Positions 55,454-63,227 of a DNA stretch of 64,000 nt are shown piece after piece; position 1 is the first letter of the stretch; the number at the start of each line of letters is the position of its first letter. Origin of the DNA: Microbacterium sp. AZCO (GTDB taxonomy: Bacteria > Actinomycetota > Actinomycetes > Actinomycetales > Microbacteriaceae); contig NZ_CP154857.1 in the NCBI RefSeq assembly GCF_039614715.1, positions 186,001-250,000 of the forward strand. Direction: 5' to 3'. The translations under genes and the position numbers were made by a program. Below the pieces are notes generated by a model. That model made no database searches. It was not told the DNA's origin and saw only the letters and a list, made by a program, of their open reading frames with translations.

Positions 55454-56422
55454 TCAGATGCGCTCGCCGAGGAAGCGCGCCTGCGCCTGCCACTGGTACG
55501 CCTGGCCGCCCTCGTGGTCGTTGTGCGTGTATACCTCGATCGCCTTGTCCTCGCCCGCGTAGTGGTTGAAGGCGGCGAACACGGTCGACGGCGGGCAGGT
55601 GAGATCCATGAGCGCGACCGAGAACAGGGTCGATGCCGTCGCCCGCTTCGCGAGGTTCGCGCCGTCGAAGTACGACAGGGTCCGGAAGACGTGCTCGTCG
55701 GCGCCGCGGTGCACCGAGAGGTAGCGCACGACCTCCTGGTAGGGGTCGCGGTCGGTCAGGCCGACGGCCCGCTCGAAGTGGCAGAGGAACGGCACGTCCG
55801 GCAGCACGGCGACGAGATCGTCGGCGAGGCCCGCCGCCGCGAGCGCGATGCCGCCGCCCTGGCTGCCGCCCGCGACGGCGACGCGCGCGGGGTCGACCTG
55901 CGGCAGCGCGCGCACGGCGTCGATGGCGCGCACGGCGTCGGTGAACACGCGGCGGTAGTAGTAGCCGGCGGGGTCCTCGATGCCGCGCGTCATGAACCCG
56001 GTCGACGAGGGGCCGGTTCCGTGGGGATCGGCCGTGTCGCCGCCCGCGCCCCACATCGATCCCTGCCCGCGCGTGTCCATGAACAGGTGCGCATAGCCCG
56101 ACGACGCCCAGCCGAGCCGCTCGAAGGGCAGTCCGCGGCCACCGCCGTACCCGTTGTACTCCACGACGGCGGGAAGGGGATGCTGCGCCCCCGCGGGCAG
56201 CAGCAGCCAGGCCTTCACGGGGTCGCCGCCGAAGCCCGGGAACGTGACGTCGTACGCCTCGAGGGTCGTCAGGGGCGTCTCGACCGGGACGACGACGGCC
56301 TCGCCGCCGACCGCGCGGGACTCGGCGAGCGTGGTCGCCCAGAAATCGTCGAAATCGTCCGGCTCGGCGATGTCGGGGCGGTAGGTCTGGAGTTCGGCGA
56401 GCGGCAGGTCGAAGCGGGGCAC
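55454..56422 (-). CDS. Acetyl xylan esterase / cephalosporin-C deacetylase family (CE7) hydrolase
   Basis: 322 residues. CE7 features are FDLPLAELQTYRPDIAEPDDFDDFW at the start, YNGYGGGRGLP, the RGQGSMW segment, and the elbow VAGGSQGGGIALAA with nucleophile S187. An aspartate in ALMDLTCPPST and the histidine in HNDHEGG complete the triad. No signal peptide is present, which is normal for CE7. It removes acetyl groups from sugar hydroxyls and fits acetylated mannan oligosaccharides. The start is GTG 56422, with TATCGT 6 nt upstream (leaderless). The frame is open for 77 more codons upstream without family similarity. Confidence 0.9.
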   Translation of the reverse strand: MPRFDLPLAELQTYRPDIAEPDDFDDFWATTLAESRAVGGEAVVVPVETPLTTLEAYDVTFPGFGGDPVKAWLLLPAGAQHPLPAVVEYNGYGGGRGLPFERLGWASSGYAHLFMDTRGQGSMWGAGGDTADPHGTGPSSTGFMTRGIEDPAGYYYRRVFTDAVRAIDAVRALPQVDPARVAVAGGSQGGGIALAAAGLADDLVAVLPDVPFLCHFERAVGLTDRDPYQEVVRYLSVHRGADEHVFRTLSYFDGANLAKRATASTLFSVALMDLTCPPSTVFAAFNHYAGEDKAIEVYTHNDHEGGQAYQWQAQARFLGERI

Positions 56423-56567
56423 GGCGCCACGATAGGGAGTCGCTCGCGAGCGCGCAAACCGGGGTGTCGGCGCGTGTCCGGTCGTGTCCCGGATGCGCCA
56501 CGACCTCGCGCTGCGCGCGCGGGGCGACGACCGCCCGGGTGTCCGGGCGATGTCCTGCAGGACGCGA

Positions 56568-58052
56568 TCAGCTGTGGATCCAGACGTCGGTGCCCTTCGG
56601 CGCCCAGTTGTAGAGCCACTGGGCACGCCACTCGGGCATGCCGACACAGCCATGACTCATGGTGTGCCCGAAGTTGTTGTGCCAGTAGACGCCGTGGAAC
56701 GCCTGGCCGCCGTTGAAGTACATGGGCCACTTGACGTTGGGCGTCGAGTAGGTGCCGATGACGTTCCCCGCCGCGTCGCGGTTGAAGCCGTTCATCGTCT
56801 GCACGGCCGTCTTGTAGCCGATCGTGTAGTGGCCCGTGTAGGTCGGCGTGTTCGATGCGCCGCTGGAGATGAGCCACGTGTCGACGACGTTGCCGTTCTC
56901 CTTGACGTAGATCCGCTGCTCGCTGAGGTCGACCTCGATCGAGCGGGCGAGGCTCGTCGTCGCGAAGGGAACCTCGGTGACGGGCAGCTGGTACACGGCG
57001 TTCCCCGCCGCCAGCTGGTCCGCGTAGGCGTTCGCGATGCCGCTCGTCGAGTCGAGCGTGCGCCCGACGGCGCCCGCGGTCGGCGTGCTGAGCACCGTGC
57101 CCGCCGCGTTGACGATCGTCGTCGAGTCGACCGGGGCGCGGTCGACCGCCGCCTGCAGGCCGTCGACCGTGGGCTGGATGGCGCTCGCGTTCGCGCTGAT
57201 GGCGAACGTGCCGCGGTCGCCCGGCGTGATCGTCAGCCACGACGCGACGGTGCTGCGGTCGAGGGGCACGGTGCGCTCGTCGCCCACGTAGAAGCCGGCC
57301 GTGTCGAGCATGCGGTTGAGGATGGATGCCGTCGCCTCGGCGACGTGCGTCGGTGCCTCGGGCTCGACGGGCGCGGTCGTGGCCGCGAGCTCGACGCGCG
57401 TCTCGCCCTGTGCGAAGGCCTCGGTGAGCGCCGTCTGGACCGCCTGCACGTCGACGCCCTGACCCTCGACCGCCGGCGTGACGACGTACGTCGCGCTCGC
57501 GGGGTCGTAGGCGATGGCGGCGTCCGTGGGGTCGACGTACAGCGACGGGACCGCGGTCCGCAGAGCCGCGACGGCCGTCGCCGTGTCGACGGCGACCTGT
57601 GCATCGGACGGCGAGGCGAACCACGACGTCGGGTTCCAGGCGGGGTGGGAGGCGAAGGCCTTGTCGGCGAGGGCGCGCGCGTCGACGGAGGCCCCGAGCT
57701 CAGCGCCCGTGATCTCGACGTCTGCACCGGCGCCGGTCAGGACGATCGTGGTGTCGGCGAGTCGCTGGTCGAGCGCGTCGGCGGCGGCGCCGGGTGTGAG
57801 TCCGCCCACGGGAACGCCCGCGATCGAGGTTCCCGGCGCGATGAGGACGAGGGATGCCGCGGCGAGGCCGACCGCGACAGCCGCGACAGGCACGCCGATC
57901 CACAGCCAGAGCCGACGCTTCTTGGGTGCGGGCTCGGTCGGCGCCCACTCGTAGGCGGGCGGCGGAGCGTCGACGGAGTCGTCGGCGGGCGCGCTCGACG
58001 CCTCGTCGTCAGACGATCCCCCTGCGTCAGGCCTCGTGGCCAGATCGGTCAT
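56568..58052 (-). CDS. L,D-transpeptidase with peptidoglycan-binding-like domains
   Basis: 494 residues. The N-terminal 45 are acidic and cytoplasmic, then KKRRLWLWIGVPVAAVAVGLAAASLVLIA anchors the protein in the membrane. Two repeated domains of the kind found beside YkuD domains (PG-binding 4 type, for example VPVGGLTPGAAADALDQRL) precede the C-terminal YkuD domain. That domain has VDLSEQRIYVKENG and the active-site signature AFHGVYWHNNFGHTMSHGCVGM with C469. It forms 3-3 cross-links in the wall or attaches proteins to it. The start is ATG 58052, with GGGGG 8 nt upstream. Confidence 0.93.
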   Translation of the reverse strand: MTDLATRPDAGGSSDDEASSAPADDSVDAPPPAYEWAPTEPAPKKRRLWLWIGVPVAAVAVGLAAASLVLIAPGTSIAGVPVGGLTPGAAADALDQRLADTTIVLTGAGADVEITGAELGASVDARALADKAFASHPAWNPTSWFASPSDAQVAVDTATAVAALRTAVPSLYVDPTDAAIAYDPASATYVVTPAVEGQGVDVQAVQTALTEAFAQGETRVELAATTAPVEPEAPTHVAEATASILNRMLDTAGFYVGDERTVPLDRSTVASWLTITPGDRGTFAISANASAIQPTVDGLQAAVDRAPVDSTTIVNAAGTVLSTPTAGAVGRTLDSTSGIANAYADQLAAGNAVYQLPVTEVPFATTSLARSIEVDLSEQRIYVKENGNVVDTWLISSGASNTPTYTGHYTIGYKTAVQTMNGFNRDAAGNVIGTYSTPNVKWPMYFNGGQAFHGVYWHNNFGHTMSHGCVGMPEWRAQWLYNWAPKGTDVWIHS

Positions 58053-58143
58053 GCTGAACCCCCCGGCTTCCGAACATGCCACTCCATGGTAAGGGATGCC
58101 ATATTCCCGATGGGCAACGGACTGATCACGACCGCCGGGCCGC

Positions 58144-58599
58144 TCACTGCGGGCTGCAGAGATCCTGGAAGCGCTGGCTCGTCTCCTTGAACGAGTCGCC
58201 GAGCGCGGTCAGCTCGTCGAGCTTGGACACGTCGCCCTCGACGATGCTCTGCATGACCTCGGCGGTCTTCGCGAACATCTGCTGCAGATCGGGGAGGATC
58301 GCGGCCACGTCGTCGTTGGTGACCTGGTCCGCGGCGGCCGAGATCTTGTCGGCTGCCGACTTCATGGCTTCGACGACGGCGGCGGGATCATCGCTCGCAG
58401 CGTTGCCGAATTCCTTCGTCGCGTCGGTGATGGTGTCCTGGATGAGCGCGCACGCGTCGGCGACGGACTGCCCCTCATCGCCCGCGGCGTCGGAGGCGGC
58501 CGGGGAGGAGTCGGCGTTCGAATCGGGCGACGCCGTGCAGGCGGTCAGGCCGAGCAAAGCGACGGCGGCGATGGTGAGTGCGGCGATGCGGCGATTCAT
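58144..58599 (-). CDS. Small lipoprotein of unknown function
   Basis: 151 residues. The lipobox is in AALTIAAVALLGLTAC; an acidic Ser/Asp/Ala linker follows, then a helical domain with two cysteines (ADACALIQDTIT and FQDLCSPQ at the very end) that could form a disulfide bridge. GGAGG lies 5 nt before ATG 58599. The frame is open far upstream, but that part is antisense to the ROK gene. Its promoter faces the ROK repressor promoter and contains two GTTTGTAA repeats. Confidence 0.75.
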   Translation of the reverse strand: MNRRIAALTIAAVALLGLTACTASPDSNADSSPAASDAAGDEGQSVADACALIQDTITDATKEFGNAASDDPAAVVEAMKSAADKISAAADQVTNDDVAAILPDLQQMFAKTAEVMQSIVEGDVSKLDELTALGDSFKETSQRFQDLCSPQ

Positions 58600-58615
58600 G
58601 GGATCCTCCGCGCTC

Positions 58616-58643
58616 AGCCTAGGCGACATGGCGTTTGTAACAA
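58616..58643 (-). promoter_or_regulatory. Promoter of the small lipoprotein gene
   Basis: On the minus strand TTGTTA (58643-58638), 16 bp, TAGGCT (58621-58616). The -35 box overlaps the repeated GTTTGTAA half-sites, so a regulator bound there would affect it. Confidence 0.5.
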
Positions 58644-58651
58644 GTTTGTAA
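58633..58651. promoter_or_regulatory. GTTTGTAA direct repeat, one helical turn apart
   Basis: GTTTGTAA at 58633-58640 and again at 58644-58651, 11 bp from start to start. The half-site GTTTGT also occurs in the operator at 58686-58716, so the same ROK regulator may bind both places. Confidence 0.45.
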
Positions 58652-58685
58652 ATGCTCTGTGCAAATTGCTCCGCACCCTTGCGCA

Positions 58686-58716
58686 ATGTTTGTTCGTAAG
58701 GTCTACTAACAAACAT
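58686..58716. promoter_or_regulatory. Operator at the ROK repressor start
   Basis: ATGTTTGTT (58686-58694) and AACAAACAT (58708-58716) are perfect complements with 13 nt between, reaching into the start codon at 58715. TACTAA (58704-58709) is a possible -10 inside the element, with TTGCGC (58679-58684) upstream. The likely ligand is the ROK protein encoded here. Confidence 0.65.
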
Positions 58717-59917
58717 GTCTGCATCGGAAGTGCAGCGCGGCTCTTCCACCATCGAGTCGCCGCACACCCCCTCGGGAGCCGCGAACGGCGGCGCGTTCGG
58801 CCCCGGTCGCGCCCTCCGCCACGGCGGAAAGGTGCTGCCGGAGCACGCCCGCGGCCACAATCGCTCCCTCGTGCTGCAGACCCTCTTCCACCAGGGCGAG
58901 ATGAGCCGCGCCGACCTCTCGCGCGAGACAGGCCTCACGCGGGTGACGATCTCCGACCTCGTCGCCGAGCTGATCGCCGACGGGTTCGTCGCCGAGATGG
59001 GCGTCCGCGAGGCATCCGGCCCCGGCAAGCCCGCCATGCTCGTCGATCTCGACCGCGCCGGCCACCGGATCGTGGGCATCGACCTCTCGGGCAGCGAGGA
59101 GTTCATCGGCGCCGTCCTGACCCTCGACGGCGACATCGTCGCGCGGCGCAACGTCCCCATCCCCGCCGGAGCCGACGACGTCGTGGCCGCGGTCGTCGCG
59201 CTCGCCGCCGACCTCGTCGCCGACTCGCATGCGCCGGTGCTCGGGATCGGCGTCGGCACGCCGGGCGTCGTGGACGACCACGGCGTCATCCTCACCGCCC
59301 CCAACTTCGGCTGGGCGGGCTTCGATCTCGAGAGCGCACTGCGCGAGGCCCTGGGCCTGCCGGTGCTCGTCGCGAACGACGCGAACGCCGCCGTCCTCGC
59401 GGAGTACACCTTCGGGGGCGCGGGCGACGATGTGCTGCTCGTCAAGGTCGGCCGCGGTGTCGGCTCCGGCCTCCTCGCGTCCGGTCAGCCCATGCGCGGC
59501 GCGCACTTCGGCGCCGGCGAGATCGGCCACGTCACGGTCGGCACCGACGGCGGCCCGGTCTGCGTGTGCGGCAAGGTCGGATGCCTCGAGGCCTGGCTGG
59601 CCGTCCCCGCGCTCACCGCTCGGCTGGCCGAGGCATCCACCTCCGATCGCAAGGGAATCCTCCGCGATGCAGGTGAACGCCTCGGAATCGCCCTCGCGCC
59701 CGTCGTGGGCGTGCTCGACGTGTCGGAGATCGTGCTCTCCGGCCCCACCGAACTTCTCGACGGCCCTCTCGCGGAAGCGATCGTCGAGACCCTCCGCGCA
59801 CGAACGCTCGCCGAGTTCCACGACGGCGTCCGCGTGCGGATGACGGAGCAAGGCCAGGACATCGTCCTGCGCGGAGCGGCCGTCATGGTCCTGTCGGGAC
59901 AGCTCGGGGTGTCGTAG
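58715..59917 (+). CDS. ROK-family transcriptional repressor (NagC/XylR type)
   Basis: 400 residues. The winged helix is at the N-terminus (HNRSLVLQTLFHQGEMSRADL, RETGLTRVTISDLVAELI, residues about 47-90), and the sugar-kinase-like domain follows (GIDLSGSEEFIGAVLTLDG, GIGVGTPGVVD, VANDANAAVLAEYTF, the zinc motif CVCGKVGCLEAW). The ATP-binding glycines of true kinases are partly lost, as in repressors. It should sense a sugar or sugar phosphate and control the downstream importer. The operator runs into its own start codon. Confidence 0.92.
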   Translation: MSASEVQRGSSTIESPHTPSGAANGGAFGPGRALRHGGKVLPEHARGHNRSLVLQTLFHQGEMSRADLSRETGLTRVTISDLVAELIADGFVAEMGVREASGPGKPAMLVDLDRAGHRIVGIDLSGSEEFIGAVLTLDGDIVARRNVPIPAGADDVVAAVVALAADLVADSHAPVLGIGVGTPGVVDDHGVILTAPNFGWAGFDLESALREALGLPVLVANDANAAVLAEYTFGGAGDDVLLVKVGRGVGSGLLASGQPMRGAHFGAGEIGHVTVGTDGGPVCVCGKVGCLEAWLAVPALTARLAEASTSDRKGILRDAGERLGIALAPVVGVLDVSEIVLSGPTELLDGPLAEAIVETLRARTLAEFHDGVRVRMTEQGQDIVLRGAAVMVLSGQLGVS

Positions 59918-60012
59918 CCCCGGGTCGTCCTGCGGACCCTCATCCAACAACCCCCCGGATGGGTCACCCGGCCCACCCGAACCACCAAGAGAGAACGAAA
60001 AAGGAAGACACC

Positions 60013-61287
60013 ATGAAGAAGACGCTCGGAGCGGTGGCGCTCCTCGGCGCCTCGGCGCTCATCCTCGCCGGCTGCTCGACTTCTGGAGGCGATGCAGGCT
60101 CCACGGACGGCAAGGGCGCGGAGGTTCGCGTCTGGCTCGTCGGCACGGACACGCCGCAGGACGCTCGTGACTACCTCAAGAAGACGTTCGAGGACGAGAA
60201 CCCTGGCTCGACCCTGGTCATCGAAGAGCAGCAGTGGACCGGCCTCGTCGACAAGCTCACCACGAGCCTGTCGTCGAACGACAGCCCCGACGTGGTCGAG
60301 ATGGGCAACACGCAGGCGCCCGCCTTCACCTCGAGCGGCGCGCTCCTGAGCCTCGAGGACATCAAGGAGAAGCTCGGCGGCAAGGACCTGCTCCCCGGCT
60401 TCGTCGAGGCCGGCTCGTGGGACGGCAAGCTGTACGCCGCGCCGTACTACTCGGGCGCTCGCGTCGTGTTCTACAACACCTCGATGTACGACCAGGCCGG
60501 CGTCACGGTTCCCACGACGCTCGACCAGTACGTCACGAACGGCACCACCCTCGCGGCCGCGCTGCCGGGCGTCTCGGGTGTCTACTTCCCCGGCAAGGAC
60601 TGGTACAACGCCCTTCCCTTCATCTGGGAGAACGGCGGCGAGATTGCCGTCAAGGACGGCGACAAGTGGGACGCGCAGCTCTCCAGCGACAAGTCGGTCA
60701 AGGGCCTCGAGCAGGTGCAGACCCTCATGACGCAGGCGTCGCTCGCCCCCAAGGACGGCGACGAGGCGAACGGCTGGGTGCCCTTCCGCACCGAGCAGGC
60801 CGCGACCTACTCGGCGCCGAGCTGGGCCTACTGGTCGATCGTCGCCGATGAGGACAAGAAGCCGACGGCCGTCGCCGACACGACCGGCTACTTCGCCCTT
60901 CCCGGCATGAAGGAAGGCAGCACCGCGCAGGTGTTCGCGGGCGGCTCGAACGTGGGCATCTCGGCCAAGTCGAAGAACCCCGACCTGGCCAAGAGCGCGC
61001 TCGAGATCATGCTGAGCGACGACTACCAGACGATCCTCGCGAAGGCCGGCCTCGTGCCCGCCCTCACCTCGCTCGGCGACCAGGTCGCCGCCGCGACGCC
61101 CGAGCTCGCCAAGGTGATCGCCGCGGCCGCCGCCAACGCCAAGCTCACCCCGGCGTCCCCGAACTGGGCCGACGTCGAGGCGCAGGGCATCATGCAGGAC
61201 CTGTTCGTCAACATCGCGAACGGCGGCGACGTGAAGTCGCTCGCGCAGGACGCCGACAAGCAGATCGAGTCCATCCTCAACGGCTGA
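60013..61287 (+). CDS. Sugar ABC transporter substrate-binding lipoprotein (ROK locus)
   Basis: 424 residues. The signal is KKTLGAVALLGASALILAGC. The solute-binding fold follows (VRVWLVGTDTPQDARDYLKK, EEQQWTGLVDKLTTSLSSND, PDVVEMGNTQAPAFTSSG). The start ATG 60013 has AAGGAAG upstream; the open frame before it adds 18 codons without a sensible signal peptide. The gene begins 95 bp after the ROK gene. A hairpin follows before the permease genes. Confidence 0.95.
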   Translation: MKKTLGAVALLGASALILAGCSTSGGDAGSTDGKGAEVRVWLVGTDTPQDARDYLKKTFEDENPGSTLVIEEQQWTGLVDKLTTSLSSNDSPDVVEMGNTQAPAFTSSGALLSLEDIKEKLGGKDLLPGFVEAGSWDGKLYAAPYYSGARVVFYNTSMYDQAGVTVPTTLDQYVTNGTTLAAALPGVSGVYFPGKDWYNALPFIWENGGEIAVKDGDKWDAQLSSDKSVKGLEQVQTLMTQASLAPKDGDEANGWVPFRTEQAATYSAPSWAYWSIVADEDKKPTAVADTTGYFALPGMKEGSTAQVFAGGSNVGISAKSKNPDLAKSALEIMLSDDYQTILAKAGLVPALTSLGDQVAAATPELAKVIAAAAANAKLTPASPNWADVEAQGIMQDLFVNIANGGDVKSLAQDADKQIESILNG

Positions 61288-61297
61288 TGCCGTCACG

Positions 61298-61327
61298 ACG
61301 GGGCGCCCTGCGTGCGGGGCGCCCCGT
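61298..61327 (+). terminator. Intercistronic hairpin between binding protein and permease genes
   Basis: ACGGGGCGCC (61298-61307) and GGCGCCCCGT (61318-61327) are exact complements around a 10-nt loop, 11 nt after the stop of the binding-protein gene. Such hairpins protect the upstream message or attenuate the downstream one, giving more binding protein than permease. Confidence 0.7.
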
Positions 61328-61379
61328 CCCATGTCCGCCGGACGTGAAGTCCGACAGAATCCTTGAGAGGAGGCGAGTC

Positions 61380-62348
61380 ATGTCGACCATCTCCCTGCCC
61401 GAGCGCACCTCGAGTGCGGCCGCGCCGTCCGATCCCGAGCCGACGAAGAAGGGCCGCCCGTTCCCCTGGGGACCCCTCGCCCTGCTGACACCCGCGCTCA
61501 TCATGCTCGTCGTGTTCATCGGCTGGCCGCTCGTCCAGCTCGTGATCATGTCGTTCCAGAAGTTCGGGCGCGCGCAGATCTTCGGCGCCCCGCCCGAGTT
61601 CGTGGGCCTCGACAACTACGCCAAGGTCCTCACCGACCCCGAGTTCTGGGCCGTCCTCGGCCGCAGCATCGCACTGTGCATCGTGAGCGTCGTCGCCACG
61701 ATGGTCCTCGGCGTCCTGATCGCCGTCATGCTCACCAAGCTCGGCGCAGTCATGCGCACCGCCGTCTCGGTCTCGCTGCTGCTCGCGTGGGCCATGCCGG
61801 CCCTGACCGCGACGATCGTGTGGGGCTGGATCTTCGACACCCAGTACGGCCTCGTCAACTGGGTGCTCACGCAGGTCACGGGCGAGAACTGGATGGGCCA
61901 CAGCTGGCTCATCGACCCGACGAGCTTCTACGCCGTCGCGGCCATCATCATCACGTGGGGCGCGATCCCGTTCGTCGTCTTCAGCACCTACGCGGGCCTG
62001 ACGCAGGTGCCCGGGGAGGTCCTCGAGGCGTCGGAGCTCGACGGGGCCGGCGGCTTCGCCCGCTTCCGCCTCATCGTGCTGCCCTACATCCGCTCGATCC
62101 TCATGGTGCTGCTCGTCCTGCAGGTGATGTGGGACCTCCGGGTCTTCGCCCAGATCTACGCCCTGCAGTCGATCGGCGGGGTCCGCGAGAAGACGAACAC
62201 GATCGGCGTCTACATCTACAGCGTCTCCATGGCCTCCGGGGATCTCGGCGCCGGCGGCGCGATCTCGGTCATCCTCGTCGTCATCCTGCTCGCCATCTCG
62301 GGCTACTGGATCCGCACGATGCTCAAGCAGGACAAGGAGGAGTCATGA
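61380..62348 (+). CDS. Sugar ABC transporter permease (MalF type, ROK locus)
   Basis: 322 residues with six membrane segments after a 30-residue polar tail. The EAA loop is VLEASELDGAGGFARFRLIVLPYI. GAGAGGAGG lies before the ATG. Overlaps the next permease gene by 4 nt. Confidence 0.95.
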   Translation: MSTISLPERTSSAAAPSDPEPTKKGRPFPWGPLALLTPALIMLVVFIGWPLVQLVIMSFQKFGRAQIFGAPPEFVGLDNYAKVLTDPEFWAVLGRSIALCIVSVVATMVLGVLIAVMLTKLGAVMRTAVSVSLLLAWAMPALTATIVWGWIFDTQYGLVNWVLTQVTGENWMGHSWLIDPTSFYAVAAIIITWGAIPFVVFSTYAGLTQVPGEVLEASELDGAGGFARFRLIVLPYIRSILMVLLVLQVMWDLRVFAQIYALQSIGGVREKTNTIGVYIYSVSMASGDLGAGGAISVILVVILLAISGYWIRTMLKQDKEES

Positions 62349-63184
62349 ACCGTCCTCGGAGTCTCGTCTCCCGCATCTCCCTCAACATCGCTGCGGTCAT
62401 CGTCATCGTCTGCTCGCTGTTCCCCGTCTACTGGATGGTGAACACGTCGCTGCTGCCGGCCTCGTCCGTCCGCTCGACCCCGCCGCACTGGTGGCCCGAT
62501 CAGTTCACCCTGAAGAACTACCAGGAGGCGCTGGGCGACCAGGGTCTGATCACGGCGCTGCTCAACTCGCTGGCGGTGACGGGCATCACGGTCGTCGCGG
62601 CCCTCGTCTTCGCCTTCCTCGCGGCGGTCGCCGTCTCGCGCTACCGCTTCCGCAGCCGGTCGCTCTTCATCGTCGTGATCCTGGTCATCCAGATGATCCC
62701 CGCCGAGGCGATGATCGTGTCCGTCTTCCGCGTGCTCGACGGCTGGTACCTCATCAACACGATCATCGGTCTGAGCTTCGTGTACATCGCGATGGTGCTG
62801 CCGTTCACGATCTGGACGCTGCGCGGCTTCGTCGCCGGGGTTCCCGCCGATCTCGAGGAGGCGGCGATGATCGATGGATGCAGTCGCGCCGGCGCGTTCT
62901 GGCGCATCACCTTCCCGCTCCTCGCGCCCGGGCTCATCGCGACAGGAGTGTTCGCCTTCATCCAGGCGTGGAACGAGTTCGTCTTCGCCCTCGTCATCAT
63001 GACCCGCCCCGAGTCGATGACGCTGCCGATCTGGCTGCGTGCGTTCGTGCAGGCGACGAAGGCGACGGACTGGGCTCTCGTCATGGCCGCCTCGACGATC
63101 ATGGCGGTGCCGGTCATCGTCTTCTTCCTCTTCGTGCAGCACCGCATGTCGAGCGGTCTCGTCGCCGGGGCGGTCAAGGGCTGA
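62345..63184 (+). CDS. Sugar ABC transporter permease (MalG type, ROK locus)
   Basis: 279 residues with six membrane segments. The EAA loop is DLEEAAMIDGCSRAGAFWRITFPLL. The C-terminus SSGLVAGAVKG is family-typical. As in the mannoside operon no ATPase gene is present, so a shared ATPase encoded elsewhere is expected. The ROK kinase gene begins 43 bp downstream. Confidence 0.95.
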   Translation: MNRPRSLVSRISLNIAAVIVIVCSLFPVYWMVNTSLLPASSVRSTPPHWWPDQFTLKNYQEALGDQGLITALLNSLAVTGITVVAALVFAFLAAVAVSRYRFRSRSLFIVVILVIQMIPAEAMIVSVFRVLDGWYLINTIIGLSFVYIAMVLPFTIWTLRGFVAGVPADLEEAAMIDGCSRAGAFWRITFPLLAPGLIATGVFAFIQAWNEFVFALVIMTRPESMTLPIWLRAFVQATKATDWALVMAASTIMAVPVIVFFLFVQHRMSSGLVAGAVKG

Positions 63185-63227
63185 TGCGCGCGCAGGATGC
63201 AGCCGCCTCTCGCCGGGAGGACGGCCG

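Noticed and set aside
52803-56501. 1232-codon open frame on the minus strand
   Set aside because: Mostly antisense to lacI and the GH36 gene and out of frame with the esterase; low-complexity Arg-rich composition.
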